NCBI GenBank assembly: GCA_017962375.1
Contig: JAGCVJ010000015.1
Coordinates: 62,001 to 126,000 of the forward strand
Reading direction: 5' to 3'
Origin: Bacteroidales bacterium
Lineage (GTDB): Bacteria > Bacteroidota > Bacteroidia > Bacteroidales > UBA932
DNA length: 64,000 bases
Part shown: positions 34,150 through 42,126 of the stretch, one piece after another
Layout: the number at the start of each line of letters is the position of its first letter
How positions within the stretch are numbered: position 1 is the stretch's first letter
Translations under genes and position numbers: made by a program
Notes under the pieces: model-generated
The model's input: only the letters and a program-made list of their open reading frames with translations
What the model was told of the DNA's origin: nothing
The model's database searches: none

Positions 34150-35181
34150 ATGGCATTTTCATTTTTGACACAGGAACTTGCAATCGACCTCGGAACGGCC
34201 AACACTGTCATTTTCATGAAAGACAAGATCGTGGTCGATGAGCCTTCTATCATCGCGATAGACATGAACACGAAAAAGCCTATGGCCATTGGAACACAGG
34301 CCAGGCTGATGCACGAGAGAACTAATCCGAACATCAAGACAATCAGGCCTATGAAAGACGGCGTTATTGCCGACTTCCAGGCTGCTGAACATATGATCCG
34401 CGGATTCATCAAGATGATAAACAGCAAGAGAACTTCTCTGTTCACCCCTAACCTGAGAATTGTAATAGCAATTCCAAGCGGCAGCACCGAGGTGGAGACC
34501 AGGGCCGTAAGGGATGCCGCCGAGCATTCCGGAGGAAGAGACGTTTGGATTCTTCTCGAGCCTATGGCTGCAGCTATCGGAATCGGGCTGGACGTGGAGA
34601 AACCTTCAGGACACATGGTTGTTGACATAGGAGGCGGAACCACCGAATGTGCCGTGATCTCTCTGGGCGGCATTGTATGGAACGAGAGCCTCAAGGTGGC
34701 AGGAGACGTATTCACTTCTGACATCCAGCAGTATATGCGCCAGCAGTACAACATCAAGATCGGAGAAATTACTGCAGAGCAGATCAAGATAGCCGTGGGA
34801 GCGGCTCTTCCTGAACTGGAGACTCCGCCGGAGCCTTTCGTTGTAAGAGGCCCGAACCTGATGACAGCATATCCGGTTGACGTTCCGGTAACGTCAATGG
34901 AAATAGCCCATTGCCTGGACAAGTCCCTGGCAAAGCTGGAGGCCACCATTATCAAGGTGCTCGAGCAGACCCCTCCTGAGCTTTACGCAGATATCGTGAA
35001 GGAAGGCATCTACCTGAGCGGCGGCGGAGCCCTGATCAGAGGACTGGACAAGAGGCTCAGCGACAAGCTCAAGATTCCTTTCCACGTTGCAGAGGATCCG
35101 CTGAGGGCTGTTGCAAGAGGCACAAACACCGCTTTGAAGAATCTGGCAAAGAGACACTTCCTCCCTTATCTGATGAGATAA
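34150..35181 (+). CDS. mreB: Rod shape-determining protein MreB
   Basis: 343 residues, actin-like ATPase. Motifs are LAIDLGTANTVIF (phosphate 1), VVDIGGGTTECAVISLGGI (phosphate 2), RDVWILLEPMAAAIGIGLDV and the adenosine motif YLSGGGALIRGL. It forms membrane-associated filaments that organise lateral peptidoglycan synthesis. It is the first of five consecutive elongasome genes. Confidence 0.98.
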   Translation: MAFSFLTQELAIDLGTANTVIFMKDKIVVDEPSIIAIDMNTKKPMAIGTQARLMHERTNPNIKTIRPMKDGVIADFQAAEHMIRGFIKMINSKRTSLFTPNLRIVIAIPSGSTEVETRAVRDAAEHSGGRDVWILLEPMAAAIGIGLDVEKPSGHMVVDIGGGTTECAVISLGGIVWNESLKVAGDVFTSDIQQYMRQQYNIKIGEITAEQIKIAVGAALPELETPPEPFVVRGPNLMTAYPVDVPVTSMEIAHCLDKSLAKLEATIIKVLEQTPPELYADIVKEGIYLSGGGALIRGLDKRLSDKLKIPFHVAEDPLRAVARGTNTALKNLAKRHFLPYLMR

Positions 35182-35193
35182 CCGCTCCCGATA

Positions 35194-36066
35194 ATGAGAC
35201 TTCCTCCGCTGATTTACAACTCCATCGGGAAGTTCCTGGTTTTCGCCATCCTGGAAACCGTATGCATACTGCTCATAATCAACAGCAGCATCGTGCAGAA
35301 ATACAGGATAATGGAAGGCGTGCGCTCATTCCAGTCTTTCTTCTGGGAAAAGAGCACGGAGGTAAAGAAATACACCAGCCTTTATGACAGCAACCGGCAG
35401 CTTGAGGAAGAAAACACGCGGCTTTTGAAGCAGAACCTTCTATTCCGCAACTACATTGTCCGCACCATGGGAGAAAGCAAGCTGGAAGAGCTGTCCGGCC
35501 AGTTGAAAGAAAACGCCGGAGACTCTTCCCTGACAAGCTACTCCTTCACCCTTGCCAAGGTTGTCAAGAACACCTTGAATTCCACTCACAACTACCTGAT
35601 CATAGACAAGGGCAAAAGAGACGGCATCACCGAAGACCTCGGGGTGATGACTCCGAGCGGAGTTGTTGGAATCGTAAGGGGCGTAGGAGAAAGATTCAGC
35701 TATGTGCACTCTTTCCTCAATCTCAGGCAAAGCATAAGCGCCAAGATCGGAAACACGGAATCCCCGGGAACCCTCAGATGGGAGGGCGGAAGCATCTACA
35801 AGGCTTATCTGAATGAGATTCCGCTCAATACGGAAGTTTCAAAGGGAGATACGGTTTACACCAGCGGCAACTCGTCGTTCTTCCCGTCGGACATTCCGGT
35901 GGGAAAGGCCATTTCCTTCTCCATAGACAACGGAGCGCACAAGAAGGTTGAGGTGGAGCTGCTCCAGGATTTCTCCAACCTCGATTACGTCATAGTTCTC
36001 AGGAACGAGGACAAGAGGGAGATAGACTCCCTCTCGGCTATTCAACCTCCTGAACCCAAGAAATAA
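35194..36066 (+). CDS. mreC: Rod shape-determining protein MreC
   Basis: 290 residues. One N-terminal membrane helix (about 12-30), a short coiled coil (about 45-95), then the two beta domains typical of MreC (LIIDKGKRDGITEDLGVMTPSGVVG and GDTVYTSGNSSFFPSDIPVGKA). It bridges MreB and the periplasmic penicillin-binding proteins. Its TAA shares one base with the mreD ATG (TAATG). Confidence 0.95.
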   Translation: MRLPPLIYNSIGKFLVFAILETVCILLIINSSIVQKYRIMEGVRSFQSFFWEKSTEVKKYTSLYDSNRQLEEENTRLLKQNLLFRNYIVRTMGESKLEELSGQLKENAGDSSLTSYSFTLAKVVKNTLNSTHNYLIIDKGKRDGITEDLGVMTPSGVVGIVRGVGERFSYVHSFLNLRQSISAKIGNTESPGTLRWEGGSIYKAYLNEIPLNTEVSKGDTVYTSGNSSFFPSDIPVGKAISFSIDNGAHKKVEVELLQDFSNLDYVIVLRNEDKREIDSLSAIQPPEPKK

Positions 36067-36575
36067 TGGCCTGGCTGAAATACATATTCGGATTCATCGT
36101 GATACTGGCGCTCCAGCTTTTGTGCTGCGAGTTCATAAACCTCTGGCCTATTCTGTATATCGCGATTATCCCGATTATGGTTATTCTGCTGCCTTCCAGC
36201 GTGAGCACTTACGCCATCATGCTCTGCGGGTTTGCCATAGGGCTTCTCACTGATGCCCTTTCAGACGGGGTGCTGGGGCTTAACGCCGCCTGCTGCACTC
36301 TTGTAGGAGCATGCAAGAATATGATAACCAGGCCGATGAGAAAATACGAGGGTCTGTCTGACGAGGGCGGGGCGGAAAGTGTGGAATGGAGAAGCGGAAA
36401 ACTAATTGCGCTTCTGGCCATCTGCTATCTGCTGTTCTTTGTGCCGTACGTGCTGATAGACGGAGCGGGAGCCGCAGGAGTGTGGTACCTTGTCGCCCGA
36501 ATAGCGTTGAATGTGGTGGTGAATGTTATTATAGCGTTTCTGCTTGTCAGGCTATGGATAAAAAGGTTCTTCTGA
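36066..36575 (+). CDS. mreD: Rod shape-determining protein MreD
   Basis: 169 residues, hydrophobic throughout with five or six predicted helices. It is recognised mainly by size, membrane character, the segment around GFAIGLLTDALSDGVLGLNA and its position between mreC and PBP2. It overlaps the PBP2 gene by 22 nt. Confidence 0.88.
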   Translation: MAWLKYIFGFIVILALQLLCCEFINLWPILYIAIIPIMVILLPSSVSTYAIMLCGFAIGLLTDALSDGVLGLNAACCTLVGACKNMITRPMRKYEGLSDEGGAESVEWRSGKLIALLAICYLLFFVPYVLIDGAGAAGVWYLVARIALNVVVNVIIAFLLVRLWIKRFF

Positions 36576-38389
36576 TAACCGGTATCATAGTGGTGGCGCT
36601 GTGTCTTGCGGCAAGGATGTTCTGGCTGCAGATAATAGATGACCATTACAAGGTGAGCGCCGACAACAACGCCCTCCTCTACCAGACGCAGTATCCCGCC
36701 AGGGGAGAAATCAAAGACCGCAACGGCAACATACTGGTGGGAAACAAAACCACCTACGACATAATGGTCACTCCGGTGGACATCGAAGAGTTCGACACCA
36801 TAGATTTCTGCCTAACCTTCCACGTGGACATAAACGATGTGCGCAAGAAACTGAAATACTACAGGGAAAACAAGCGCAAGATCGGATACCAGACATTCAC
36901 TTTCATCAAGCAGGTTCCAAGCAGCGACTACAGCCATTATGCTGAAAAAGCCTACAAATTCCCCGGCTTCTACGCCATCAGCCGAACAGCCAGAGTATAT
37001 CCATACGAAGCCGGGGCCAGCCTTTACGGCTATATCAACGAAGCGGACTCAGCCTACCTGGCTAACAATCCGGAATACCGCAGGGGAGACTATGTGGGCA
37101 TAACCGGCATTGAGCGTTCATACGAAGACGTGCTGCGCGGAAAGAAGGGCTACAATATTATGGTCCGCGATGTTCACAACAGGATTCGCCAGAGCTTCAA
37201 GAACGGAGAGTATGACGTGGCGGCCGAACCAGGCAAAGACCTGATAGCCAGCATAGATGGCCCTCTTCAGCAATACGGCGAGTGGCTGATGAAAGACAAG
37301 GTGGGGAGCATAGTTGCCATAGAGCCTTCCACCGGAGAAATCCTGGCCATCGTTTCTTCTCCGGGCCTTACCGTAAACGACCTTTCCAACATCAGGAAAG
37401 AATACGGAAGGCTGGCCTCGGACCCTTACAAGCCTATGTTCAACAGGGCGGTCATGAGCGCCTATCCTCCGGGCAGCGTATTCAAGACTGTGAACGCGCT
37501 CATCGGCCAGCAGAACGGAGTGATAACGCCTGACACAAAATTCTCCTGCTCCAGGGGCTTCTACTACGCCGGCGGAAAAATGGGATGCCACGGCCACCGC
37601 AGTCCCCTCAACCTGAGGGAGTCTATAATGATGAGCTGCAACGCCTATTACGCCAACGTGTTCAGGGCCATTATGAGAGACCCTAACCACCAGCCGATAT
37701 CCGACGCCTTCGACCACTGGAAAGAGCAGGTACAAAAATTCGGCATAGGCGTCAAGCTCGGCAGCGACTTCCCGTCGGAGCTTCAAGGCAACCTGCCATC
37801 CACCAAGACTTACGACAAGATTCACGGCAAAGGCAAATGGAGCGCCTTCAACATACTCTCTCTGGCTATAGGCCAGGGCGAGGTTGGAGCCACTCCGCTT
37901 CAGATTGCAAACCTGGCCGCAACCATAGCAAACAAGGGGTATTACATTATCCCACACCTGATCCGAAACGCCCCCGATTCGCTGAGAAGAGCAAAGTATA
38001 CAGAAAAGCACTGGGTTGGCATAGACCAGCAGCACTTCGATCCTGTTATTGAAGGCATGTACCTGGCGGTCAACGCCCCTCCCGGCGCCGGCGGCACATC
38101 CCGCAGGGCTTACATAGACGATATCGTAGTTTGCGGGAAAACCGGAACGGCCCAGAACCCTCACGGAAGAGACAACTCCGTGTTCATGTGCTTCGCCCCA
38201 AGAGAGAACCCCAAGATTGCCGTTTGCGTCTATCTGGAAAATTCCGGAGCCGGAGGAACCTGGGCGGCGCCTGTAGCTTCTCTCATCGTTGAAAAATATC
38301 TGAGGGGAGAGGTCAAGAGAACCGAATTTGAGCAGATGGTTCACTCCACCAACCTCAAGCAGTATGTACCTGTAAAAAGAAAGAAATGA
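36554..38389 (+). CDS. mrdA: Penicillin-binding protein 2
   Basis: 611 residues from the ATG at 36554, which starts just before the membrane helix (LLITGIIVVALCLAARMFW); a longer in-frame start at 36386 lies deep inside mreD. The pedestal domain has RGEIKDRNGNILV. The transpeptidase domain has the SxxK motif in YPPGSVFKTV, MSCNAYYANVF (SxN-type) and CGKTGTAQNPHGRDNS. It crosslinks peptidoglycan for elongation and partners with RodA, encoded next with an ATGA overlap. Confidence 0.96.
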   Translation: MDKKVLLITGIIVVALCLAARMFWLQIIDDHYKVSADNNALLYQTQYPARGEIKDRNGNILVGNKTTYDIMVTPVDIEEFDTIDFCLTFHVDINDVRKKLKYYRENKRKIGYQTFTFIKQVPSSDYSHYAEKAYKFPGFYAISRTARVYPYEAGASLYGYINEADSAYLANNPEYRRGDYVGITGIERSYEDVLRGKKGYNIMVRDVHNRIRQSFKNGEYDVAAEPGKDLIASIDGPLQQYGEWLMKDKVGSIVAIEPSTGEILAIVSSPGLTVNDLSNIRKEYGRLASDPYKPMFNRAVMSAYPPGSVFKTVNALIGQQNGVITPDTKFSCSRGFYYAGGKMGCHGHRSPLNLRESIMMSCNAYYANVFRAIMRDPNHQPISDAFDHWKEQVQKFGIGVKLGSDFPSELQGNLPSTKTYDKIHGKGKWSAFNILSLAIGQGEVGATPLQIANLAATIANKGYYIIPHLIRNAPDSLRRAKYTEKHWVGIDQQHFDPVIEGMYLAVNAPPGAGGTSRRAYIDDIVVCGKTGTAQNPHGRDNSVFMCFAPRENPKIAVCVYLENSGAGGTWAAPVASLIVEKYLRGEVKRTEFEQMVHSTNLKQYVPVKRKK

Positions 38390-39846
38390 CGGGGGGAATG
38401 TCATATAACAGCACTAGACGGGCAAGGAAAGTGGATTTCGGACTTCTGCTTTCCTACCTGATCCTTGTTGTGTTCGGCTGGCTGAACATCTACTCCGCTG
38501 TATATTCAGAGGAACACTCGTTCATTCTCGACTTCAGCCAAAGGTACGGCCTGCAGTTTATCTGGGTTTGCATTTCTCTGGGAGTGGCCATTGTGCTGCT
38601 GTACCTGATAAACCCGAGAAACTTCCCGCCACTTACGCCAATCTTTTATGTTGCCATGTTGGTGCTGCTGACCGCCGTCATTTTCCTTGGCAAGGAAGTC
38701 AACGGCTCCAGAAGCTGGTTCTTCATCGGCTCTTTCGGTCTTCAGCCGGCTGAGTTCTCAAAGATAACCACGGCTCTGCTGCTTTCATACGTAATGAGCC
38801 AGTACGGATTTTCTCTGAGCAACAGGAAGGACGCTCTCAGGGCGGCTCTCGTGGTTATTGTCCCTATTTTGCTGATCCTGATGGAGAAGGAAACCGGAAG
38901 CGCTCTGGTTTATGTAGGACTGATACTGGTGTTCTATATGGAGGGTCTGGCCGGATGGGTTATTGTGCTTGGTCTGGGGCTGATTGCAATGTTTGTCATC
39001 ACGATTGCCCTGTCTCCGCTTACGGCCCTGGTGTGCGCTTTCAGCGTCTGCTGCATAATCAGATTCTTCACTTCCAGAAAACCGGTCTGGCTTCTGACCG
39101 CAATTCCGCTGGCTGTTTTGATGTGCTATATCCCTACCCTTTCCGAAACTGAAACCTTCGGTTTTCTCAAAGCCTTGAAGCCGGAAGTGTGGGTTCTTCT
39201 GCTTATGCTCCCTCACGTTTTCTTCTGGACAAGAGACATTCTGGCAAAGAGAGAGACTCCTTCCGGCAAATACGCCCTTATCAGCCTCGTGGCGGCTGTG
39301 ATTATGGTCTTTTCCGTAAATATCATCTTCGACAAGGTGCTCCAGCCTCACCAGAAGGCCAGGATAGAGAACCTGCTCGGCATAACGGAAGACCTGCAGG
39401 GCATAGGCTACAACGTGCATCAGTCAAAGATAGCCATAGGAAGCGGCGGCTTTACTGGAAAGGGATTTTTGAACGGAACCCAGACAAAGTACAATTTTGT
39501 ACCGGAGCAGAGCACGGACTTCATCTTCTGCACCGTAGGCGAAGAATGGGGATTTCTGGGAAGCCTGCTGCTTTTGGGAGTTTACATTTTCCTGATAACG
39601 AGAATCATACACCTGGCGTCAAAGAACACCGACGCCTTCACCCGCATTTACGGATACTGCGTGGCTTCTATTTTCCTGATGCACGTGGTGATAAACATCG
39701 GGATGACTATGGGCCTTCTGCCGGTTATAGGCATACCGCTGCCGTTCCTCAGCTACGGAGGATCCGGCATGATGAGTTTCACCATACTGCTGTTTATCTT
39801 TATCAGGCTTGATATGGAGCGTCAGAACAAGGACGCCGACTTCTAG
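38386..39846 (+). CDS. rodA: RodA-type peptidoglycan glycosyltransferase (SEDS family)
   Basis: 486 residues with about ten membrane helices. SEDS motifs are GSRSWFFIGSFGLQPAEFSK, KIAIGSGGFTGKGFLNGTQT, FVPEQSTDFIFCTVGEEWG and PFLSYGGSGMM. It is longer than E. coli RodA (370) because of an insert near residues 190-290, as seen in Bacteroidota. It polymerises glycan strands with PBP2. ATG 38386 overlaps the PBP2 stop; ATG 38398, preceded by a run of six G, is an alternative start. Its stop overlaps the convergent fabF stop in CTAG. Confidence 0.95.
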   Translation: MTGGMSYNSTRRARKVDFGLLLSYLILVVFGWLNIYSAVYSEEHSFILDFSQRYGLQFIWVCISLGVAIVLLYLINPRNFPPLTPIFYVAMLVLLTAVIFLGKEVNGSRSWFFIGSFGLQPAEFSKITTALLLSYVMSQYGFSLSNRKDALRAALVVIVPILLILMEKETGSALVYVGLILVFYMEGLAGWVIVLGLGLIAMFVITIALSPLTALVCAFSVCCIIRFFTSRKPVWLLTAIPLAVLMCYIPTLSETETFGFLKALKPEVWVLLLMLPHVFFWTRDILAKRETPSGKYALISLVAAVIMVFSVNIIFDKVLQPHQKARIENLLGITEDLQGIGYNVHQSKIAIGSGGFTGKGFLNGTQTKYNFVPEQSTDFIFCTVGEEWGFLGSLLLLGVYIFLITRIIHLASKNTDAFTRIYGYCVASIFLMHVVINIGMTMGLLPVIGIPLPFLSYGGSGMMSFTILLFIFIRLDMERQNKDADF

Positions 39847-41096
39847 TCTTCAACCTTAGCCAGAATCATCGAACTGTTGTGCCCGCCGAAACCGAAAGTG
39901 TTGCTAAGGGCAACCTTAACCTCTCTCTTCTGAGATTTGTTGAATGTGAGGTTCAGTTTCGGATCTATCTCCGGATCATCCGTGAAATGGTTGATGGTTG
40001 GAGGCACCGTTCCGCTGTTTATGGCGTGGATGCAGGCCATTGCCTCAATGGCTCCGGCAGCTCCCAGCAGATGTCCGGTCATAGACTTGGTGGAAGATAT
40101 GTTCATATTGTAGACGGCATCTCCGAAAACTTCCTTGATTGCCTTGAGCTCAGCGATGTCTCCAAGATGCGTAGATGTTCCGTGAACATTGATGTAGTCC
40201 ACGTCTTCAGGCTTCAGGCCGGCTCTCTTGAGGGCGGTCTTCATTGCGGCCTTTGCTCCCAGTCCTTCAGGATGCGGAGCTGTGATATGATGAGCGTCTG
40301 CGCTTACGCCGCAGCCTTTGAGTTCAGCGTAAATCTTTGCGCCTCTGGCCTTGGCGTGCTCGTACTCCTCGAGAACGAGAATACCGGCGCCTTCGCCTAG
40401 AACAAAGCCATCTCTGTCCAGGTCAAACGGACGAGATGCGGTCTTAGGATCGTCGTTGCGGGTGGAAAGGGCCTTTGCGGAATTGAAACCGCCCACGCCA
40501 GGAATTGTAATGGCAGCCTCAGCACCGCCGGTAATAATCATGTCCGCCTCGTCCAGAAGGATGAGGTCGTATGAGCAATGTATTGCGTGTGAAGAGGATG
40601 CGCAGGCAGAAACCGTAGCGAAATTAGGACCCATGAAGCCATACTTGATGGAAACGAATCCGGCTGCGATGTCTGCAATCATTTTTGGAATAAGGAAAGG
40701 AGTGAACCTCGGATGACTTCCGCCATTGACGAAATCAATCATGTTTTCTGTCATGGTCTCGATGCCGCCCACTCCGGAACCGATAATTACTCCGGCTCTG
40801 GTCTTGTCCAGCTTCTCGAAGTCTATTGCCGCGTCGGAAACAGCCTGGTCTGCAGCCGCAACTGCAAACTGGCAGTAACGGTCCATCTTTCTGGCCTCTT
40901 TCCTGTCGATGTACTGAAGCGGATCAAAACCCTTTACCTCGCAGGCGAACCTGGTATTGAATTCAGAAGCGTCAAACCTGGTGATAGGACCTGCGCCGCT
41001 CACTCCGGCATCCAAGGCTTTAAAATATTCTTCTACATTGTTTCCCAGGGGATTGAATGTACCGAGTCCGGTTACCACCACTCTCCTTTTTTCCAT
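39843..41096 (-). CDS. fabF: Beta-ketoacyl-ACP synthase II
   Basis: 417 residues, thiolase fold. The active-site Cys is in VSACASSSHAIH and the two catalytic His are in NVHGTSTHLGD and SMTGHLLGAAG; the glycine-rich NTFGFGGHNSS ends the protein. It extends acyl-ACP in fatty acid synthesis. It lies downstream of acpP on the same strand, separated by a terminator-like hairpin that may act as an attenuator, leaving more acpP than fabF transcript. Confidence 0.97.
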   Translation of the reverse strand: MEKRRVVVTGLGTFNPLGNNVEEYFKALDAGVSGAGPITRFDASEFNTRFACEVKGFDPLQYIDRKEARKMDRYCQFAVAAADQAVSDAAIDFEKLDKTRAGVIIGSGVGGIETMTENMIDFVNGGSHPRFTPFLIPKMIADIAAGFVSIKYGFMGPNFATVSACASSSHAIHCSYDLILLDEADMIITGGAEAAITIPGVGGFNSAKALSTRNDDPKTASRPFDLDRDGFVLGEGAGILVLEEYEHAKARGAKIYAELKGCGVSADAHHITAPHPEGLGAKAAMKTALKRAGLKPEDVDYINVHGTSTHLGDIAELKAIKEVFGDAVYNMNISSTKSMTGHLLGAAGAIEAMACIHAINSGTVPPTINHFTDDPEIDPKLNLTFNKSQKREVKVALSNTFGFGGHNSSMILAKVED

Positions 41097-41127
41097 ATAT
41101 AATCTGTTTAAGGGTTATCAAAAAAAA

Positions 41128-41155
41128 GGGAAACCCCGAAAACTCAGGGTTTCCC
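41128..41155 (-). terminator. Hairpin with T-tract between acpP and fabF
   Basis: Perfect 9-bp stem GGGAAACCC (41128-41136) / GGGTTTCCC (41147-41155), followed on the minus strand by eight or more T. It lies 20 nt after the acpP stop. Because fabF continues on the same strand it is probably a partial terminator. Confidence 0.8.
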
Positions 41156-41174
41156 CTAAAAAGGCAATTGGAGC

Positions 41175-41411
41175 TTAGTTCTTCTGAGCCTCAATATATT
41201 TTACTGCATCGCCAACAGTAGCAATCTTCTGTGCCTCTTCCTCAGGGATCTGGATTTCGAAAGCCTTCTCGAATTCCATAATCAGTTCAACTGTGTCGAG
41301 AGAATCAGCGCCAAGATCCTTGGTGAAGTTTGCCTCTGGAGTGATTTCAGCTTCGTCAACTCCTAACTTTTCAACGATGATCTCCTTTACCTTTGAAGTA
41401 ATGTCTGCCAT
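41175..41411 (-). CDS. acpP: Acyl carrier protein
   Basis: 78 residues, acidic, with the phosphopantetheine site [12 protein letters not shown] (Ser37). The start at 41411 (MADITSK) is preferred over an ATG two codons upstream because of family length. It carries acyl chains for fatty acid synthesis and sits before fabF. A minus-strand -7 box is at 41467-41460, giving a leader of about 40 nt. Confidence 0.97.
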   Translation of the reverse strand: MADITSKVKEIIVEKLGVDEAEITPEANFTKDLGADSLDTVELIMEFEKAFEIQIPEEEAQKIATVGDAVKYIEAQKN

Positions 41412-41459
41412 GATCAAAAAATTTAGTTAATACAATAAGTTTATAATTTTAGTATGCCG

Positions 41460-41467
41460 CAAATATA
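41460..41467 (-). promoter_or_regulatory. -7 box of acpP
   Basis: TATATTTG on the minus strand, 48 nt before the acpP ATG. Confidence 0.6.
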
Positions 41468-41486
41468 ATCATTTTTTTTTAATGAG

Positions 41487-41494
41487 TATATTTG
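41487..41494 (+). promoter_or_regulatory. -7 box of purN
   Basis: TATATTTG on the plus strand. It lies downstream of the in-frame ATG at 41482, which argues that purN starts at ATG 41563. Confidence 0.6.
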
Positions 41495-41562
41495 TCCACA
41501 GCAAGCCCTTACATTGGGCCTTGCCAAGCAAAACAGATGCCAAAGGAAAAATCAGGTACAAA

Positions 41563-42126
41563 ATGTTCAGAATAGCAGTGTTCGCATCGGGCAGCGGAAC
41601 CAACGCCGAAAACCTCATCCGCCACTTCAATTATGAGCTAAGGGGAGCAAAGGCAAAGGTAGAACTAGTGGTCTGCAACAAGCCGGAAGCCTATGTCCTT
41701 ACCCGGGCAAAGAATCTTGAAGTTCCCTCCGCCGTAACCAAAGATACGGGGGAAATACTTCAACTCCTCGGGCAATATGAAATCAATTTCATCCTCCTGG
41801 CCGGCTATCTTCTGAAAATCCCCAAGGAACTCATAGACCTTTATCCGGACAGGATCATAAACATCCACCCGGCCCTTCTTCCCAAATTCGGCGGCAAGGG
41901 CATGTACGGAGAAAGGGTCCACAAGGCCGTTCTGGAAAACAAGGAAAAGTACAGCGGCATAACCATCCATCTCGTGGACGAGGAGATGGACCACGGGAAA
42001 ATCCTGTTCCAGTCTTCCTTCATCCTCAGCGATGACGAAACCCTGGAATCTCTAGAAGAGAAAATCCATATAAGAGAGCAGGCGGACTATCCGAGAGTTG
42101 TTGAAGCCTATCTCAATTCCCTGTAG
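41563..42126 (+). CDS. purN: Phosphoribosylglycinamide formyltransferase
   Basis: 187 residues from ATG 41563, which begins directly with the strand FRIAVFASGSGTNAENLI. The catalytic triad region contains NIHPALLPKFGGKGMYG, and SGITIHLVDEEMDHGKIL carries the conserved Asp. It transfers a formyl group to GAR in purine synthesis. The 3' end overlaps the convergent dsbD-like gene by 19 nt. Confidence 0.95.
   Translation: MFRIAVFASGSGTNAENLIRHFNYELRGAKAKVELVVCNKPEAYVLTRAKNLEVPSAVTKDTGEILQLLGQYEINFILLAGYLLKIPKELIDLYPDRIINIHPALLPKFGGKGMYGERVHKAVLENKEKYSGITIHLVDEEMDHGKILFQSSFILSDDETLESLEEKIHIREQADYPRVVEAYLNSL

Noticed and set aside
34044-34955. 303-residue minus-strand open frame opposite purH/mreB
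   Set aside because: Antisense to strongly conserved mreB motifs; no family resemblance.
37118-38404. 428-residue minus-strand open frame opposite PBP2
   Set aside because: The PBP2 frame carries all catalytic motifs; the antisense frame has none and is a by-product of codon bias.
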